A DNA stretch of 6,141 nt, from the NCBI GenBank assembly GCA_031288055.1, contig JAITSD010000045.1, positions 1 to 6,141 of the forward strand, written 5' to 3'. Position numbers and translations under genes: made by a program. The DNA comes from Candidatus Opitulatrix roisinitermitis. Lineage in GTDB: Bacteria; Actinomycetota; Actinomycetes; Actinomycetales; Bifidobacteriaceae. Positions 6,106 through 6,141 of the stretch are shown piece by piece. The first letter of the stretch is position 1, and each line of letters starts with the position of its first letter. Below the pieces are notes generated by a model. It was not told the DNA's origin, did no database searches, and saw nothing but the letters and a program-made list of their open reading frames with translations.

Positions 6106-6141
6106 AATTATAATTTTAAGTATATAATAAAATTTTTATCT

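Overview
The window comes from a low-GC bacterium with anaerobic deoxynucleotide synthesis. It holds six genes in two opposed blocks and ordinary stop codon use (TAG, TGA and TAA all end genes, with no in-frame TGA). The tight packing, very AT-rich sequence, non-uniform Shine-Dalgarno use and compact proteins would fit a reduced genome such as a Patescibacteria/CPR lineage. That placement is inference; there is no rRNA or marker gene here that proves it.

Left block, plus strand (1-3173): the 3' part of dnaN (sliding clamp), then recF 17 bases later, then a gene overlapping the end of recF by 20 bases. This is the core of a classical replication-origin gene neighbourhood. The third gene is the most unusual item: one 366-residue reading frame carries an N-terminal DUF721/DciA-like domain (the family of replicative helicase loaders) followed by a complete RsmG 16S rRNA m7G methyltransferase. 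In actinobacteria a DUF721 gene often directly follows recF, so the position fits DciA, but fusion to RsmG is not an arrangement I know.

Right block, minus strand (6105-3202): a small DUF167/YggU gene, a 172-base intergenic region, then nrdD and nrdG, the class III (oxygen-sensitive, glycyl-radical) ribonucleotide reductase and its radical-SAM activase. The intergenic region has two NrdR-type boxes 32 bases apart (start to start) and a TG-extended -10 element, so nrdDG looks like an NrdR-controlled operon. NrdD lacks an N-terminal ATP-cone, and the four positions where family members carry the C-terminal zinc ligands are Ser, Asn, Asp and Tyr. The conserved N-terminus of nrdG has no ATG/GTG/TTG start. 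The best start is an ATT overlapping the nrdD stop, with a Shine-Dalgarno sequence inside the end of nrdD.

The two blocks converge at 3173/3202 with only 28 bases between stop codons. No RNA genes, CRISPR arrays, insertion sequences or clear origin (DnaA-box cluster) were seen.
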